Source of the DNA: an uncultured bacterium | Lineage (GTDB): Bacteria; Actinomycetota; Coriobacteriia; Coriobacteriales; Coriobacteriaceae | Assembly: GCA_905215525.1 (NCBI GenBank) | Contig: CAJMQJ010000006.1 | Span: 62,001 to 126,000 of the forward strand | Length of the DNA stretch: 64,000 bases | Direction: 5' to 3' | Part shown: one piece after another, positions 8,626 through 17,949 of the stretch | Layout of the letters: each line of letters starts with the position of its first letter | Position numbering within the stretch: the stretch's first letter is position 1 | Notes under the pieces: generated by a model | The model's input: the letters and a program-made list of their open reading frames with translations, nothing else | The model's database searches: none | What the model was told of the DNA's origin: nothing | Made by a program: the position numbers and the translations under genes

Positions 8626-11600
8626 CTAGTCCTCCTTCTTCAGCGTGCCGTTTTTCCAAACATTCTTGGCACGCGAGCCACCATCGACCCATTTGTCATT
8701 CGCGCGCGTGTTGACGCACGTCACCACGGTGTCGCCCGCACTCGAGGCAGACGAGATGATGAGCTCGGCAGATTTGCCGGGCGCCTTGCCCGGCGTACTC
8801 AGTTCACCCTCGTAGCGCCATGCCCAAGCCGTGTCTTCCTCGACGGTATAGGTGCCCGCCGGAGCAGCAAATTGCACGCTGCCGACATACCAGACCTCAC
8901 CGTTTTCGTCGCGCTGCTCGCTAACTTTCACCTCGACCATGCGCGTCTCGGCAGGAGAACCCTCCGACGCCTTTCGCGTTACCTTGAAGCGGAACGTTTG
9001 CCCCATTGCGCTGGCGTCGGTAGTCTTTTTAACGATCGTCAGCGCATGATTCTGGGTAAATTTGAACACGGCATTACCGGGACCTTGCTCGCCTTCGCCT
9101 GTCTTCTTGGACTCCAGACGGTTGGCCAGGTCGAACGAGCCGTCACCCGAACCAAGGCTGTAGAGCGAGACAAACTTGCCGTTTACGGGCTCTTCCGCCA
9201 CAGAAACACCCTCTGTACCAGGCCCGTAGCTTGCCCGCATTACCGTAACGGTCAGCCGCGTTCCCATAAACGGCTTGGCAAAGCAGACCTTAAACGGCGC
9301 CTTGTCGGCACTGTCATCGACGGTGTTGGCGGCGGCGGGATCGAGCAGCCACTTAAGCTGGGCGGTCATGGTTTCGAACTTCGCGGGATCAGACGTATCT
9401 TTGGCAACCACGCGATATGTAACGGGATACAGGTCCATGTCGCCCTTAATTGGCTCGTCCTTAAACACATCCCAAGGCTTCGTATCACCATCGGCGCCCA
9501 CATATCGCCACTCCAAGAAGAGCTCACGCATATCGCCATTGGCGGCCGCACGCTCATCGAGCAGCGCGACGATCTTGGAATGGGCGTCCGGGTCGTATGC
9601 CACGGACTTTTGCTCCATCATGGGATTCCCGCTGTTGTCATAGACGGGGCGGCCGTTCTCATCCATTTTGGGAACATCAACCGTATAGACGAAGCCGGAC
9701 TTGCCGTCCTGCGCACGCTCGTCGCCCGAGTCGACCGTCGCCGTAAAGAGAACCGACCCGTCGACACCGTGATAGCGCACCTTATGCGGCGCAATCTTGT
9801 ACACCGCAGTGTACATCGCGCTCTTAAAGGGCTCATTGCCCTCGAGGGGATACTTGTCGTCACCGGTCATCAGGGTGTACTTGTTATCGGATTCATAGTC
9901 ACGCGACCAGCCGACAAAGTCGTACTTGGTGCCATCCTTGCCGACAACCTCAGTTGCAGCTTTTACCTCCAGCGAAATTTGATCACCAGAGTCGGTCCGC
10001 GAAAGATAACGCACAGAACCGGGGTCATCCAGATTGGCATCGATATTCGATTGAACACGCACCGCGCTGGCGCGGTAGACCGGATACAACTCCATGGGGG
10101 CCTTGACCACGGTGCTTTTATTCACCATGGAAACGTCGTCCGACCAAACGACATAACCGTTGCCAGCTACCGGCTTAGTTTCCGTCCAGCCCACGAAGGC
10201 ATTGTATGCGTTTGTTGTAGCATCGATATCGCCGACGTTATACGTTGGCAGCGGGATGCCGTCCTTAAGGCTGCCGAGAGAATCGCCCTGCTGGGCTACC
10301 TTACCGTCCACATCCCTGGCATTGAGATGGTACACAACCGCCAACGGCGAATAGTACGCCACAAATGTATAGGCCCCGCCGGGTTCCACCTGATGGGAAT
10401 ACGAGTTATCGCCGTTATGTTCGATGTCTTCAACTTCGCCATTCGGAAGCTCGATCTCAACCTTCTGCAACTTATACAGCTCACCGCCTGCTTTATAAAC
10501 CGGAGTCGTGACGTCAGGGGTCACCGTTGCCGTAGCAGGGTCGGTGCCCGCGTTGATAACGGGATCGATGTCGTACCTAGGCACATTAACCTTGTCCGTG
10601 CCCTTAAAACCGGCGCGATACAGGTTGGTGGTGTACCTAACATCGTACTTCGCGTACACCGGATAGGCATCCTGCCACTGGGTGACCTTAAAATCTGGTT
10701 TCACCAGATACGGTTCGGCCTTATCCGGGTCAGAAGTGGTGAAGGAATCGCCCTCGACATCGTAGATATACTTCCAGACGTCAGAATCCCTCTGGACCTC
10801 GGCGGTCGAAATCCAGCCCAGGAACTTATAGCCCGGCACGGCCATGTCGGCATCGGTCGGGGAAGCTTCGAGGGTCAGGGGGCTCTCATACGATCCCTTC
10901 TCACCATCTTCTGGCTTTTCGGCCACTTTAACCGACTTATTAACATGCGGGTAGTAATACGTGAACGTCGGATCCGCCCCGTTCACCTTGGTCTGCAGCA
11001 AGTTACTCTCATAGCGCCGCGTGGCAGTCCTCACGACATTATCGCCCTTGTTGTAGAAATTAACGTCCGTGGTAATCATCGCGCGAACGTAGTACTTCTT
11101 ATCTGTACGCACCATGCTCTCGATGGGATTTTTCACATATGTCCAATATTCACCATCGCGCTCAAGCGTCCAAAAATTCAGGCGATAGCGATCATTCACC
11201 GGTTTGACCGTTACGTTCAGCGAAGCCGAAGTCCAAGTATCGCTTAGCGTTGCAGCGCCTGGAAAATCGGTATCGGCATAGAGGTTTTTTAGAGTATCGG
11301 CTCCTGTATCGTTTTTAACGTTGTGCGAGTACGCGTTAAGGGGACTCACGACAAGGGTTTCCTTCGTGAAGCGCGTGCCACACGTTTCATAACTATCCTT
11401 TATACCGTGGTCAACATGCTCCGGGCCCCAGTGGACGACGTTTTCACGCACGAAGGTACTACCGACGTTTTCCTCAAAGGGCGTTTGATAGCGATTCCAA
11501 ACGGAACAAAGTAGCTTGCTGTCCGTAAACTCATGGTTGGTATAAGCCCGAACGTAATAATCCACTCGGTACTCAAAGCGGGCGGTATAGGTATGCGGAA

Positions 11601-14103
11601 CGGTCAGGTCCACGTTGCCGGGGAGCTTGTAGCTCGGATCGCGGCTCACGCGAACCTCAACTTCGGACCCATTGGCAGCCTGCTTGTTTTCATACCAACC
11701 CAGGAAGCGGTAGCCGTCGGGCAGCGCACCGTCCTCAGATAAAGGTTTGTTGTCCACGTCGCACACCTGCACCGTGTACACACCGGTGCCATCCTCGGCA
11801 GTCTCAACCTTAACGACAGTTTTGCCCACGCCCGCGCGCTGGGTCTTATCGTCAAGCTCATCCCGCTCATTGCCCTCAAACACCGTCATGATGTTCGACA
11901 CATAGTCGGTGTACACCGGATAAAAATCGGTAGGGCCAAGCACAGTGATCTCAGCGCCGGCAGGATAGAACGCACCGGCGTTTTTTAGCTCGGCAAGCTC
12001 AGGCGAGGTAATGGCCGCATAGCCGCCATGCATCTCGGCCTCACCGCTCGGCTGCGTCGTCCAACCAATAAAGGTGGCGCTGGCAGATAGAGCGCCGCGG
12101 TCCGCAGGGGCAACCGGCGTTAAACCGACACCATAGCGGTACCAATCCGTCGACTTGTCGTGCGCCTCGCCGCTCTGCCACGAGAGCATCTCACCCTTGA
12201 CGTTATAGAACAGCACCTGCGCCTCGTACGAAGCAATAAAGAGGTCGTTGCCCTTAAAGGCCTCGGCCCCCTTGGCATTATCGGCGGTATAGGTCGACGT
12301 ATGCTCGTGCGCCTCGCTCTTCTGGACCTGCTTGCCGGCAGTCACGGCATCGGCATCGGTCTTGCCGTTAAACCAGGCGTTATCGGCATCGATGCGGTTC
12401 ACATTGACTCCGGACTCGCGGAACCAGCCCATGAAGCGATAGCCGCCGTTCGCCTCGCTCAGCCCCGCGGGCTTTGCGGAGGTTTCCTGCCTGAACGTTA
12501 CCGACGTATCGCCCTGGGCCAAGCCCTGGGCCGTTCCCGCCAGCACGGCGCTCACGGCAAAGGCGTACGGATCCGAGGTCTTCTGATCAATACCGAGTTT
12601 GGTCGCCTCGATTGTCGCGGTGCCCGCACCGGGAAAATCGATCGTCGCCTTAACGCTCTGGCCATGCACGGGAATCTTCAGCTTGTAATCCATCGCCCAC
12701 TCATTGGTGTGCTGGCCACCCAGGGCATCGTCGTTGTCGGTCGAGCGCATGGTGCCGGCACAAAAATCGTAGTCGTGCTCTTCCCACAGCTCGCGCGTGG
12801 TGTAGCGCTCGTCATCCCATGGACCATAGCCATCACCCTTGGTGGTGCCATCGCCGCCAAACGAGGGGATTTTCTTTTTAGCAGGGTTGCCCTGGCTATT
12901 GCCAGAAAGGCTCACGCTCGGCTTAAAGTAGCACTCGGTAACCGTCGCGTCGCCCTTGTTGGCGCGCGCAGCAATGCCGCCCAGGTTCACGTCGTTTTGA
13001 ATGATGGGAATCACGGCGATGGGATTGTACTGACGCGAGCTCAAGTCACCCGCAAAATGGCTTCGAACGAGCTCGTTGCCCTTTTCGGTTAGAATACGAC
13101 CCGCCAAGCCACCCGTCCACGCACGCGTCACGGCGACGACGCCCACATATGACGCGGCATAGCTGTAGCACTGCGCCGTCGAGAAGCAGTCGATAATCTT
13201 GGCCTCGCCCGCCATGCAGCCCACAAAACCCGAGGCGTACACGTTGTTGCCGCCCAGGGCGCCAATGGCCACGTCGTACTTATTGGTGACGTCGGTCATG
13301 CCCTTCTCGGCAATCGAGCCGTCGTCCTTACGCGTCGGCGTCACGCGGCAGTACTCGATAGTCGAGTTCTTAACGTAGCCGGCAAACGCCGCCATATACA
13401 GACCCTCACCGCCGAGCGCCTGCACGCCCGAGGTCGTATTGTTGACGGCACGGCCGCCACGGACCTCGCAGTTGTAGAGGGTGCAGCCGTCGAGCTCGCC
13501 GGCGATGAGACCGCCCTCAAAGCCTGCGTTGGTAATGAGGTTGAGAGCATTGTTGGCGCAGGTCACGTGCAGCGTGCTCTCCATGACCATAACGTTTTCG
13601 AAACGCGTATTGACGGCCTTGCCCACGATAATGCCACCGCGGAAGTCCGCCCACACGTTGGCGTCCTTGACCAGGAAGTTTTTGATGGTGGCACCGTTGG
13701 TCTCGGCAAAAAAGCCCGTGTCGCGCTCGGGGTCAAAAGCGTCTTTATCGTAGTTCAGGCCCTCAACGGTGTGGTTTTGACCATCGAACACGCCCTTAAA
13801 CGGATGCTCCTTGTTGCCAAACGACAGATGCTTAACGGTGTCTGCAACGATGGCTTTCATGTCGTCGCTGTCGAGCTCAATGTCGTTATCGAGATAAACG
13901 TGCCAGCCGGACGTATCGCGCTCGCGCGACAGCGCCACACACGACAAAAAGTCAGCCTCGTTTTTGATGTGGAATTCGGTTTTGGCCTCGGGCACATCCT
14001 CGGCATGCACCGCCGTCGGCAGCGCCATAACGCAGCAAAGGGCAATCGCCGCGACGGCAACTAGCCTGCTAAGCACGCCCCGGTTCATGTTCTTGATCTT
14101 CAT
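8626..14103 (-). CDS. Giant secreted repeat protein (GLUG-like and InlB B-type repeats)
   Basis: This 1825-residue protein has a signal peptide of about 34 residues ending TAVHAED. Residues of about 50-430 carry GLUG-like beta-helix segments (VFDGQNHTVEGLNYD, GGLAGRI). A long series of InlB B-repeat-like units follows to about residue 1600, marked by motifs such as GYRFLGWY, FLGWI, FYPVYTDY and YTARFEY. A Cna-B/SpaA-like domain near the C-terminus contains AGTYTVEEDTAWAW. No sortase motif or membrane helix closes the protein, so it is probably released or held by fibre subunits. It lies in the sipW operon between two TasA-like genes, with three bases to the gene before and one to the gene after. 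An adhesin role is inference. Confidence 0.85.
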   Translation of the reverse strand: MKIKNMNRGVLSRLVAVAAIALCCVMALPTAVHAEDVPEAKTEFHIKNEADFLSCVALSRERDTSGWHVYLDNDIELDSDDMKAIVADTVKHLSFGNKEHPFKGVFDGQNHTVEGLNYDKDAFDPERDTGFFAETNGATIKNFLVKDANVWADFRGGIIVGKAVNTRFENVMVMESTLHVTCANNALNLITNAGFEGGLIAGELDGCTLYNCEVRGGRAVNNTTSGVQALGGEGLYMAAFAGYVKNSTIEYCRVTPTRKDDGSIAEKGMTDVTNKYDVAIGALGGNNVYASGFVGCMAGEAKIIDCFSTAQCYSYAASYVGVVAVTRAWTGGLAGRILTEKGNELVRSHFAGDLSSRQYNPIAVIPIIQNDVNLGGIAARANKGDATVTECYFKPSVSLSGNSQGNPAKKKIPSFGGDGTTKGDGYGPWDDERYTTRELWEEHDYDFCAGTMRSTDNDDALGGQHTNEWAMDYKLKIPVHGQSVKATIDFPGAGTATIEATKLGIDQKTSDPYAFAVSAVLAGTAQGLAQGDTSVTFRQETSAKPAGLSEANGGYRFMGWFRESGVNVNRIDADNAWFNGKTDADAVTAGKQVQKSEAHEHTSTYTADNAKGAEAFKGNDLFIASYEAQVLFYNVKGEMLSWQSGEAHDKSTDWYRYGVGLTPVAPADRGALSASATFIGWTTQPSGEAEMHGGYAAITSPELAELKNAGAFYPAGAEITVLGPTDFYPVYTDYVSNIMTVFEGNERDELDDKTQRAGVGKTVVKVETAEDGTGVYTVQVCDVDNKPLSEDGALPDGYRFLGWYENKQAANGSEVEVRVSRDPSYKLPGNVDLTVPHTYTARFEYRVDYYVRAYTNHEFTDSKLLCSVWNRYQTPFEENVGSTFVRENVVHWGPEHVDHGIKDSYETCGTRFTKETLVVSPLNAYSHNVKNDTGADTLKNLYADTDFPGAATLSDTWTSASLNVTVKPVNDRYRLNFWTLERDGEYWTYVKNPIESMVRTDKKYYVRAMITTDVNFYNKGDNVVRTATRRYESNLLQTKVNGADPTFTYYYPHVNKSVKVAEKPEDGEKGSYESPLTLEASPTDADMAVPGYKFLGWISTAEVQRDSDVWKYIYDVEGDSFTTSDPDKAEPYLVKPDFKVTQWQDAYPVYAKYDVRYTTNLYRAGFKGTDKVNVPRYDIDPVINAGTDPATATVTPDVTTPVYKAGGELYKLQKVEIELPNGEVEDIEHNGDNSYSHQVEPGGAYTFVAYYSPLAVVYHLNARDVDGKVAQQGDSLGSLKDGIPLPTYNVGDIDATTNAYNAFVGWTETKPVAGNGYVVWSDDVSMVNKSTVVKAPMELYPVYRASAVRVQSNIDANLDDPGSVRYLSRTDSGDQISLEVKAATEVVGKDGTKYDFVGWSRDYESDNKYTLMTGDDKYPLEGNEPFKSAMYTAVYKIAPHKVRYHGVDGSVLFTATVDSGDERAQDGKSGFVYTVDVPKMDENGRPVYDNSGNPMMEQKSVAYDPDAHSKIVALLDERAAANGDMRELFLEWRYVGADGDTKPWDVFKDEPIKGDMDLYPVTYRVVAKDTSDPAKFETMTAQLKWLLDPAAANTVDDSADKAPFKVCFAKPFMGTRLTVTVMRASYGPGTEGVSVAEEPVNGKFVSLYSLGSGDGSFDLANRLESKKTGEGEQGPGNAVFKFTQNHALTIVKKTTDASAMGQTFRFKVTRKASEGSPAETRMVEVKVSEQRDENGEVWYVGSVQFAAPAGTYTVEEDTAWAWRYEGELSTPGKAPGKSAELIISSASSAGDTVVTCVNTRANDKWVDGGSRAKNVWKNGTLKKED

Positions 14104-14106
14104 AGG

Positions 14107-14754
14107 CTAGTTCGCCTCCGGCCAACCCACAACGTCAAGTACGTCGAGGGCGGTATCGCTTGTCTGCTGGTTTTTGGCCTGCACGGCCTGAACATCGATA
14201 TCGAGCTTGAATCTGCCGCCGCGCGCGGCATCGTGGTAGTCGCCCACAAATCGCAGCGAGTCCATAAGGCTTTCCGTCATGGCACCGGGGTCGAGCATGC
14301 CGCCACGCCCGGCCAATCCACGGTAGTAGTACCACCCATCGCCGCCGTCGATCCACGGGGACCCCTCGCCCGCGTTCACATGAAACGCAACGCTGCCCGA
14401 GGCATCCGCGCTCGAACCGTCGGTCGCCACCGACGTCATGCGCAGGCGCGCGCGAACGTACTCAGGCTGCGCGCCGACGTTCTCCACGCGCACAATGCGG
14501 CTGATGTCAGAGCCGCTGGCCTTGGTGTCGGGATAGCCCCCGTGCTCGTCGGCCTCAAACGGGATCTCCTCGCCCCGCTCGTTGAGGGTGTATTCGCAGA
14601 CTCGTACCTTCACGCTGCCAAACGATAGGGCATTGTTCGCCGGAACCATATCAACGGTGAAAGCCAGCGTGCCGCACAGGCACGCCAGGGCCAACAGCGC
14701 CACCGCGGCAAGCGCCAAGGTGCGTTTCTTATTGTCGGAAAGATTATTGAGCAT
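14107..14754 (-). CDS. SipW-dependent TasA-like protein
   Basis: This 215-residue protein has a signal-type N-terminus (NKKRTLALAAVALLALACLC then GTLAFT), the SipW-substrate pattern, followed by a beta-rich domain. Residues SFGSVKVRV early in the mature part and WYYYRGLAG in the middle are typical of the camelysin/TasA-like group. It immediately precedes the giant repeat protein with a three-base gap, suggesting translational coupling. It is the most divergent of the three TasA-like proteins in signal sequence (TLAFT instead of TYAWLS). Possible roles are a minor subunit or base protein. Confidence 0.78.
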   Translation of the reverse strand: MLNNLSDNKKRTLALAAVALLALACLCGTLAFTVDMVPANNALSFGSVKVRVCEYTLNERGEEIPFEADEHGGYPDTKASGSDISRIVRVENVGAQPEYVRARLRMTSVATDGSSADASGSVAFHVNAGEGSPWIDGGDGWYYYRGLAGRGGMLDPGAMTESLMDSLRFVGDYHDAARGGRFKLDIDVQAVQAKNQQTSDTALDVLDVVGWPEAN

Positions 14755-14848
14755 TACGTTCGCCAGTCGTCGATAAAAAGGGGGACCGAGATCCCAGCCC
14801 GAATATAGGGGTGGGGAGCGGACCGGGATCTCGGTGGGGTGGGTGGGG

Positions 14849-15580
14849 TTAAGCCTTAGCCCGAGTCGCAGCCCAAGCCTTGGCCTGCTCGACAGCGTTG
14901 TTGGCAGCGTCAGTCTTGTCGCCCTTCTGGTCAGCGCCGAAGATGTAGCAGGAGACTGTCATAGCGGGATTCTGAACAACATCCGTGCTGTTCAGAGTAT
15001 TCGGAATATGCACCGTGCTGAACAGCTCGCCGGTATAGGCAGCCTTTCCGTCGGTAGGTTCAAGCACGGCCGGATCGCTGGTGTTATTGGTATACACGAA
15101 CAGACCACTCACGTACTGGCCCGAAGTGCCGTTGGTCACAGCCTTACCTTCAAATTCCCCCTCAACCATCTTCCAGTTATTTCCAATGGTGAAATACGGA
15201 GTCTTGGCAAGGGCGTTTTCGGCGTCTGTCTTCACAATTGCGTTCTTCACGTAGATGAACACATAGGACTTATCAGAGTCCTTGCCGATGCCGACGTTGG
15301 GGTTCTTATTGATGTCGGTGTCGGGAATCATCTTGGATTTATTGGTCCAGTTGGTCTCGAACAGATAACCATCCACTGAGGGGTTCGTGGGATCAGTACC
15401 GGGCTTGTTCGGCTGATCAGGGTCGGGCTTCACTTCAGGCTTGTCAATGCGGCCGACCGTGAACTCATTCACCTTGGTTTGGGTCGCCGACAGCCATGCA
15501 TACGTTCCCACGCCGGCAGCCAGCACCAACAGCAACAGGGCGGCAATGATGCCGTAGCGCTTTTTCTTCTTGTTTTCCAT
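14849..15580 (-). CDS. SipW-dependent TasA-like fibre protein, probable major subunit
   Basis: This 243-residue protein begins with a KKKKR cluster, a hydrophobic helix and GTYAWLSATQTKVNEFT, a textbook SipW-type signal. A negatively charged, Pro/Asp-rich linker (about residues 50-75) and a beta-rich domain follow. ATG 15580 is preceded by AGGAAGAG; the upstream ATG at 15616 has no ribosome site. It is the first gene after sipW, with a 70-base gap, and is followed by about 95 bases that contain an ATCCCAGCC...GGGATCTCGG imperfect stem (14785-14835). The first-after-peptidase position and the stem after it suggest the highest-expressed subunit, but this is inference. Confidence 0.82.
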   Translation of the reverse strand: MENKKKKRYGIIAALLLLVLAAGVGTYAWLSATQTKVNEFTVGRIDKPEVKPDPDQPNKPGTDPTNPSVDGYLFETNWTNKSKMIPDTDINKNPNVGIGKDSDKSYVFIYVKNAIVKTDAENALAKTPYFTIGNNWKMVEGEFEGKAVTNGTSGQYVSGLFVYTNNTSDPAVLEPTDGKAAYTGELFSTVHIPNTLNSTDVVQNPAMTVSCYIFGADQKGDKTDAANNAVEQAKAWAATRAKA

Positions 15581-15650
15581 CGTTCTCTTCCTTTCGAGAA
15601 TCGTTTTCCCCGGCAACGGCCCCTACCGCCGCCGACGCTTTTCCCTGCCG

Positions 15651-16208
15651 CTATGAACGCCGCTCCCTCGCATGCACGCGGGTATGCTTGCCCGCAGGCT
15701 CGTCGGGAACCATCCGATCGAGCACTATCGACGCCGCTATCAGCAGCGTCAGAACGGCCACCACAACAAGCAAACCGGGCATCGTCGTGCAATATGCGTT
15801 GACGAAGCCCAGGTAAGGGACACAAAAAGAAACAGTGCCGATCACGCGCGAAAATGGCGTCTGCTCGGCATCGTGCATGATGCTTCCGTCTGCATTTTTG
15901 TTCGCAATTCCCTGCGTGCCGATCATCTGCGCCACAGGGTCGATCTCGTACACCTGGTGCGTCACCACGGCACCGTCCGATCGGTAAAAGGTTGCATTGT
16001 CACCCACGGCAATATCCACTGGCTCAACCTGGCGAACAAACACCATGGAGCCAACGGGAAGATCGGGTTCCATAGAGCCCGAAAGCACAGCAAAGGGCAT
16101 GTATCCAAATGCGCGAGGCACAAAAGAAACAACGGCAAGGGCTATGACAAGCGCGAACGCCAAGCTACTCAAAAGTGCAATAAATCGTTTGAGTCTACGC
16201 GCAGCCAA
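15651..16208 (-). CDS. sipW: SipW-type signal peptidase I
   Basis: This 185-residue protein has an N-terminal membrane helix (about residues 9-30). The catalytic motif VLSGSMEP places the nucleophile at Ser45, and VVTHQV places a histidine at 84 where bacterial type-I peptidases have lysine, so it is the ER/SipW type. A second helix (about 143-163) lies near the C-terminus. It would cleave the three TasA-like precursors encoded downstream. The start is weak: TTG 16208 fits the family length, an in-frame TGA lies shortly upstream, and GGGGG is 13 bases away. A downstream start is possible but would remove the first helix. Confidence 0.9.
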   Translation of the reverse strand: MAARRLKRFIALLSSLAFALVIALAVVSFVPRAFGYMPFAVLSGSMEPDLPVGSMVFVRQVEPVDIAVGDNATFYRSDGAVVTHQVYEIDPVAQMIGTQGIANKNADGSIMHDAEQTPFSRVIGTVSFCVPYLGFVNAYCTTMPGLLVVVAVLTLLIAASIVLDRMVPDEPAGKHTRVHARERRS

Positions 16209-16615
16209 AGTGATAATTCATCCCCCTTGAGGACCTATTCGACCCATCCAAAGGTCAGCAAGTTTCAACAGGAACCGCAAGGCGCTTGAAAAGTGAGTCC
16301 GAAATAAGCCAATTTGGAATCTTTTCGTAATAAAAACATAGCGATGTGCTACACATTTTTCAATGTTTTATCGCTAAATGCTACTTATTTTGGCGTAAGT
16401 GGTCATTTATCCCCAAATTAGTCTGTTTTATCCAATACTTATAACTAACCCCCTACGCAACTTCCCCATAGAAGGTTCGATTTTTTTGCGAAACTAAAAT
16501 AATGGTACCCCCCCCCACATTAAAACAAACTACTGGAAGTGTCATTTATTTCCGACCCCTCCTTTGCCGGAGTTTTATGACAGCCCCATGTAGTTCGCAG
16601 CCCATAATCCTCTGA
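16209..16615 (-). promoter_or_regulatory. AT-rich upstream region of the fibre operon with C9 tract
   Basis: About 400 bases without a gene. The segment 16300-16500 is far richer in A/T than the surroundings and holds promoter-like sequence and an imperfect hairpin (AGCGATGTGCTACACATTTT to TATCGCT, about 16341-16375). A run of nine C at 16508-16516 (G9 in the sense of the operon) lies about 300 bases before sipW. Homopolymers of this length are classic slippage sites; whether it affects transcription cannot be seen. Confidence 0.55.
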
Positions 16616-16859
16616 GAACTGTGTCCCAGAATTCCCGTCCGGAGTGGGATGCGGCTTCCGCTTGTGGCCCCGTTGGGAAACCACATCCCACTCCGATCAC
16701 AAATTCCGGGTCGCACTTTCCGCCAAGACCCTCAACGGGAAACCGCATCCCATTCCAAAGGCAAATTCCGGGACACGGCTTCCGCAACCCCGCCCATCCG
16801 GAAAGCCCATCCCACTCTGGATACATTTGGGTATGGAATTATCAGCCACCTGCTAGGCC
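16616..16859. repeat. Right array of degenerate palindromic units
   Basis: This array matches the one at 6886-7190 in unit type, order and direction, but is about 60 bases shorter because one unit appears to be missing. Shared landmarks are AAATTCCGGGTCGCACTTTC, CCGCCCATCCGGAAAGCCC and a final TAGGCC. It lies just upstream of the AT-rich promoter of the fibre operon. Confidence 0.8.
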
Positions 16860-17053
16860 TAGGTTCTGCAACGTGGCGCCCGCCCGGCGGCGTCTTGCTG
16901 CATGAATCCCATCGAATGGTGCGTAAAGAAGCCCGGGTACGTTTTGTAGCCGTACTCCATCTGGCGATACATCCAGCGAATGCACGAGACTGTATCATTC
17001 AAAACCGACTCATCATCCGGATGATGGAAAACGTCGCCCCAGACGCTCGCCAC
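16859..17053 (-). pseudogene. Short hypothetical ORF, possible gene remnant
   Basis: A GTG-started frame of 64 residues, rich in Trp, Tyr, Phe and Met (DTVSCIRWMYRQMEYGYKTY) and unlike a random antisense frame. It has no convincing ribosome site and begins only a few bases past the terminator of the flavodoxin gene, so it looks like the C-terminal end of a lost gene. I do not recognise the family. It overlaps the end of the right repeat array by one base. Confidence 0.3.
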
Positions 17054-17076
17054 GGCGCACCCCCGTGTTAAGAAAA

Positions 17077-17100
17077 AAGCCTCGAGAATTTCGAGGCTTT
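17077..17100 (-). terminator. Intrinsic terminator of the flavodoxin gene
   Basis: Arms GAAAGCCTCGA and TCGAGGCTTT, read on the minus strand, are followed by a run of T (TTTTTT). The hairpin is about 36 bases past the flavodoxin stop codon. Confidence 0.8.
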
Positions 17101-17135
17101 CACGTTTGTATTATCTCGAGCGCGAGGCGACACGC

Positions 17136-17687
17136 CTACTCGCCCAGCACGGCCTTTTTGGCCGCCACCGCCATATGGTCCAGATCTTCCTTGGTGGGAT
17201 GGTCCTTCGCGGCAACCCAGTTGTCGAGCAGCATCTTAAATCGGGCGTTTTCGGGATCTTGCTCGAGCATGGCCTCGTAGCGCTGCTTGACCGCGGGGCC
17301 CATCTTGCCCTGGCACATCGCCCAGCCCGCAAGCTCGGCATCCCCAGCCAAATTGGAAGTTACGCGGTCGATAATCTGCTGATAGTAGCTCTGGTCGGCG
17401 CCAAAACCGCAGGTGCCAAACAGGAAGACGCGCTTGCCGTGCAAGGCGGAGAGCAACGCCGCGACCGAAGGCGTGCACGCGCCCTTGTCGCACCAAAAAC
17501 CGACGAGCACCGTGTCGGCCGCGCAGGCGCCCTGCGCCTCGAGCGCAACCTGATCTGCGTCCGCATCGTCGCTCAACGCCGCGGCGTGGACAAACTCAAC
17601 GCCCGCAGCCTGCAGAGCGCGCTTGATCGCGCCCGAAACCATCCTGGTATTACCGCTCTTGCTGTTAACCACCAAAGAGCACGTCAT
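17136..17687 (-). CDS. Flavodoxin family protein
   Basis: This 183-residue protein has the FMN phosphate-binding loop near the N-terminus (NSKSGNTRMV, about residues 8-17), followed by VLVGFWCDKGACT and FLFGTCGFGAD, which match the second and third FMN-contacting loops of flavodoxins. It would carry electrons or act as an FMN-dependent reductase partner in the cytoplasm. The C-terminal helical part (GKMGPAVKQRYE and onward) is an extension seen in anaerobe flavodoxin-like proteins. ATG 17687 has GAGG 10 bases upstream; the GTG at 17693 is too close to it. It is a single-gene unit with an unusual repeat block in its upstream region. Confidence 0.85.
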   Translation of the reverse strand: MTCSLVVNSKSGNTRMVSGAIKRALQAAGVEFVHAAALSDDADADQVALEAQGACAADTVLVGFWCDKGACTPSVAALLSALHGKRVFLFGTCGFGADQSYYQQIIDRVTSNLAGDAELAGWAMCQGKMGPAVKQRYEAMLEQDPENARFKMLLDNWVAAKDHPTKEDLDHMAVAAKKAVLGE

Positions 17688-17857
17688 AGTCACGTTGCCT
17701 CGTTTCCCCCAAAACTAAAGCCACTAATGCAATTTATTAGATGAATATCTTAGTACTAACGTGACAGATGTAAACCACCGTCTGTCGATTGGCGACGCAG
17801 ACGACATCTTCGGACAGATTTCGAACAGTATGTACTTCGGATTGAAACCGCCGCAGA

Positions 17858-17949
17858 ACGTTTCACGAATGGCCGAAAAACTGTTTCACAAAACGCCGTC
17901 AAATTGTGTCACGGAGTATCGTCAAAATGTTTCACGCGCTGGTAGAACG
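17858..17949. promoter_or_regulatory. Four 23-bp-spaced TGTTTCAC boxes
   Basis: TTTCAC or TGTCAC occurs at 17861, 17884, 17907 and 17930, exactly 23 bases apart. The units also share a CG(T)CAAA end. The period is not a multiple of three, so this is not coding repetition. The block lies 174-248 bases upstream of the flavodoxin start and just past the end of the ABC exporter genes. A protein-binding array is the natural reading; the binding factor is unknown. Nothing else is visible in the 17688-18010 gap. Confidence 0.65.

Noticed and set aside
8437..11247. A 936-codon plus-strand open frame opposite the giant repeat protein
   Set aside because: It is the antisense shadow of a GC-rich gene, has no ribosome site and overlaps two confident genes.
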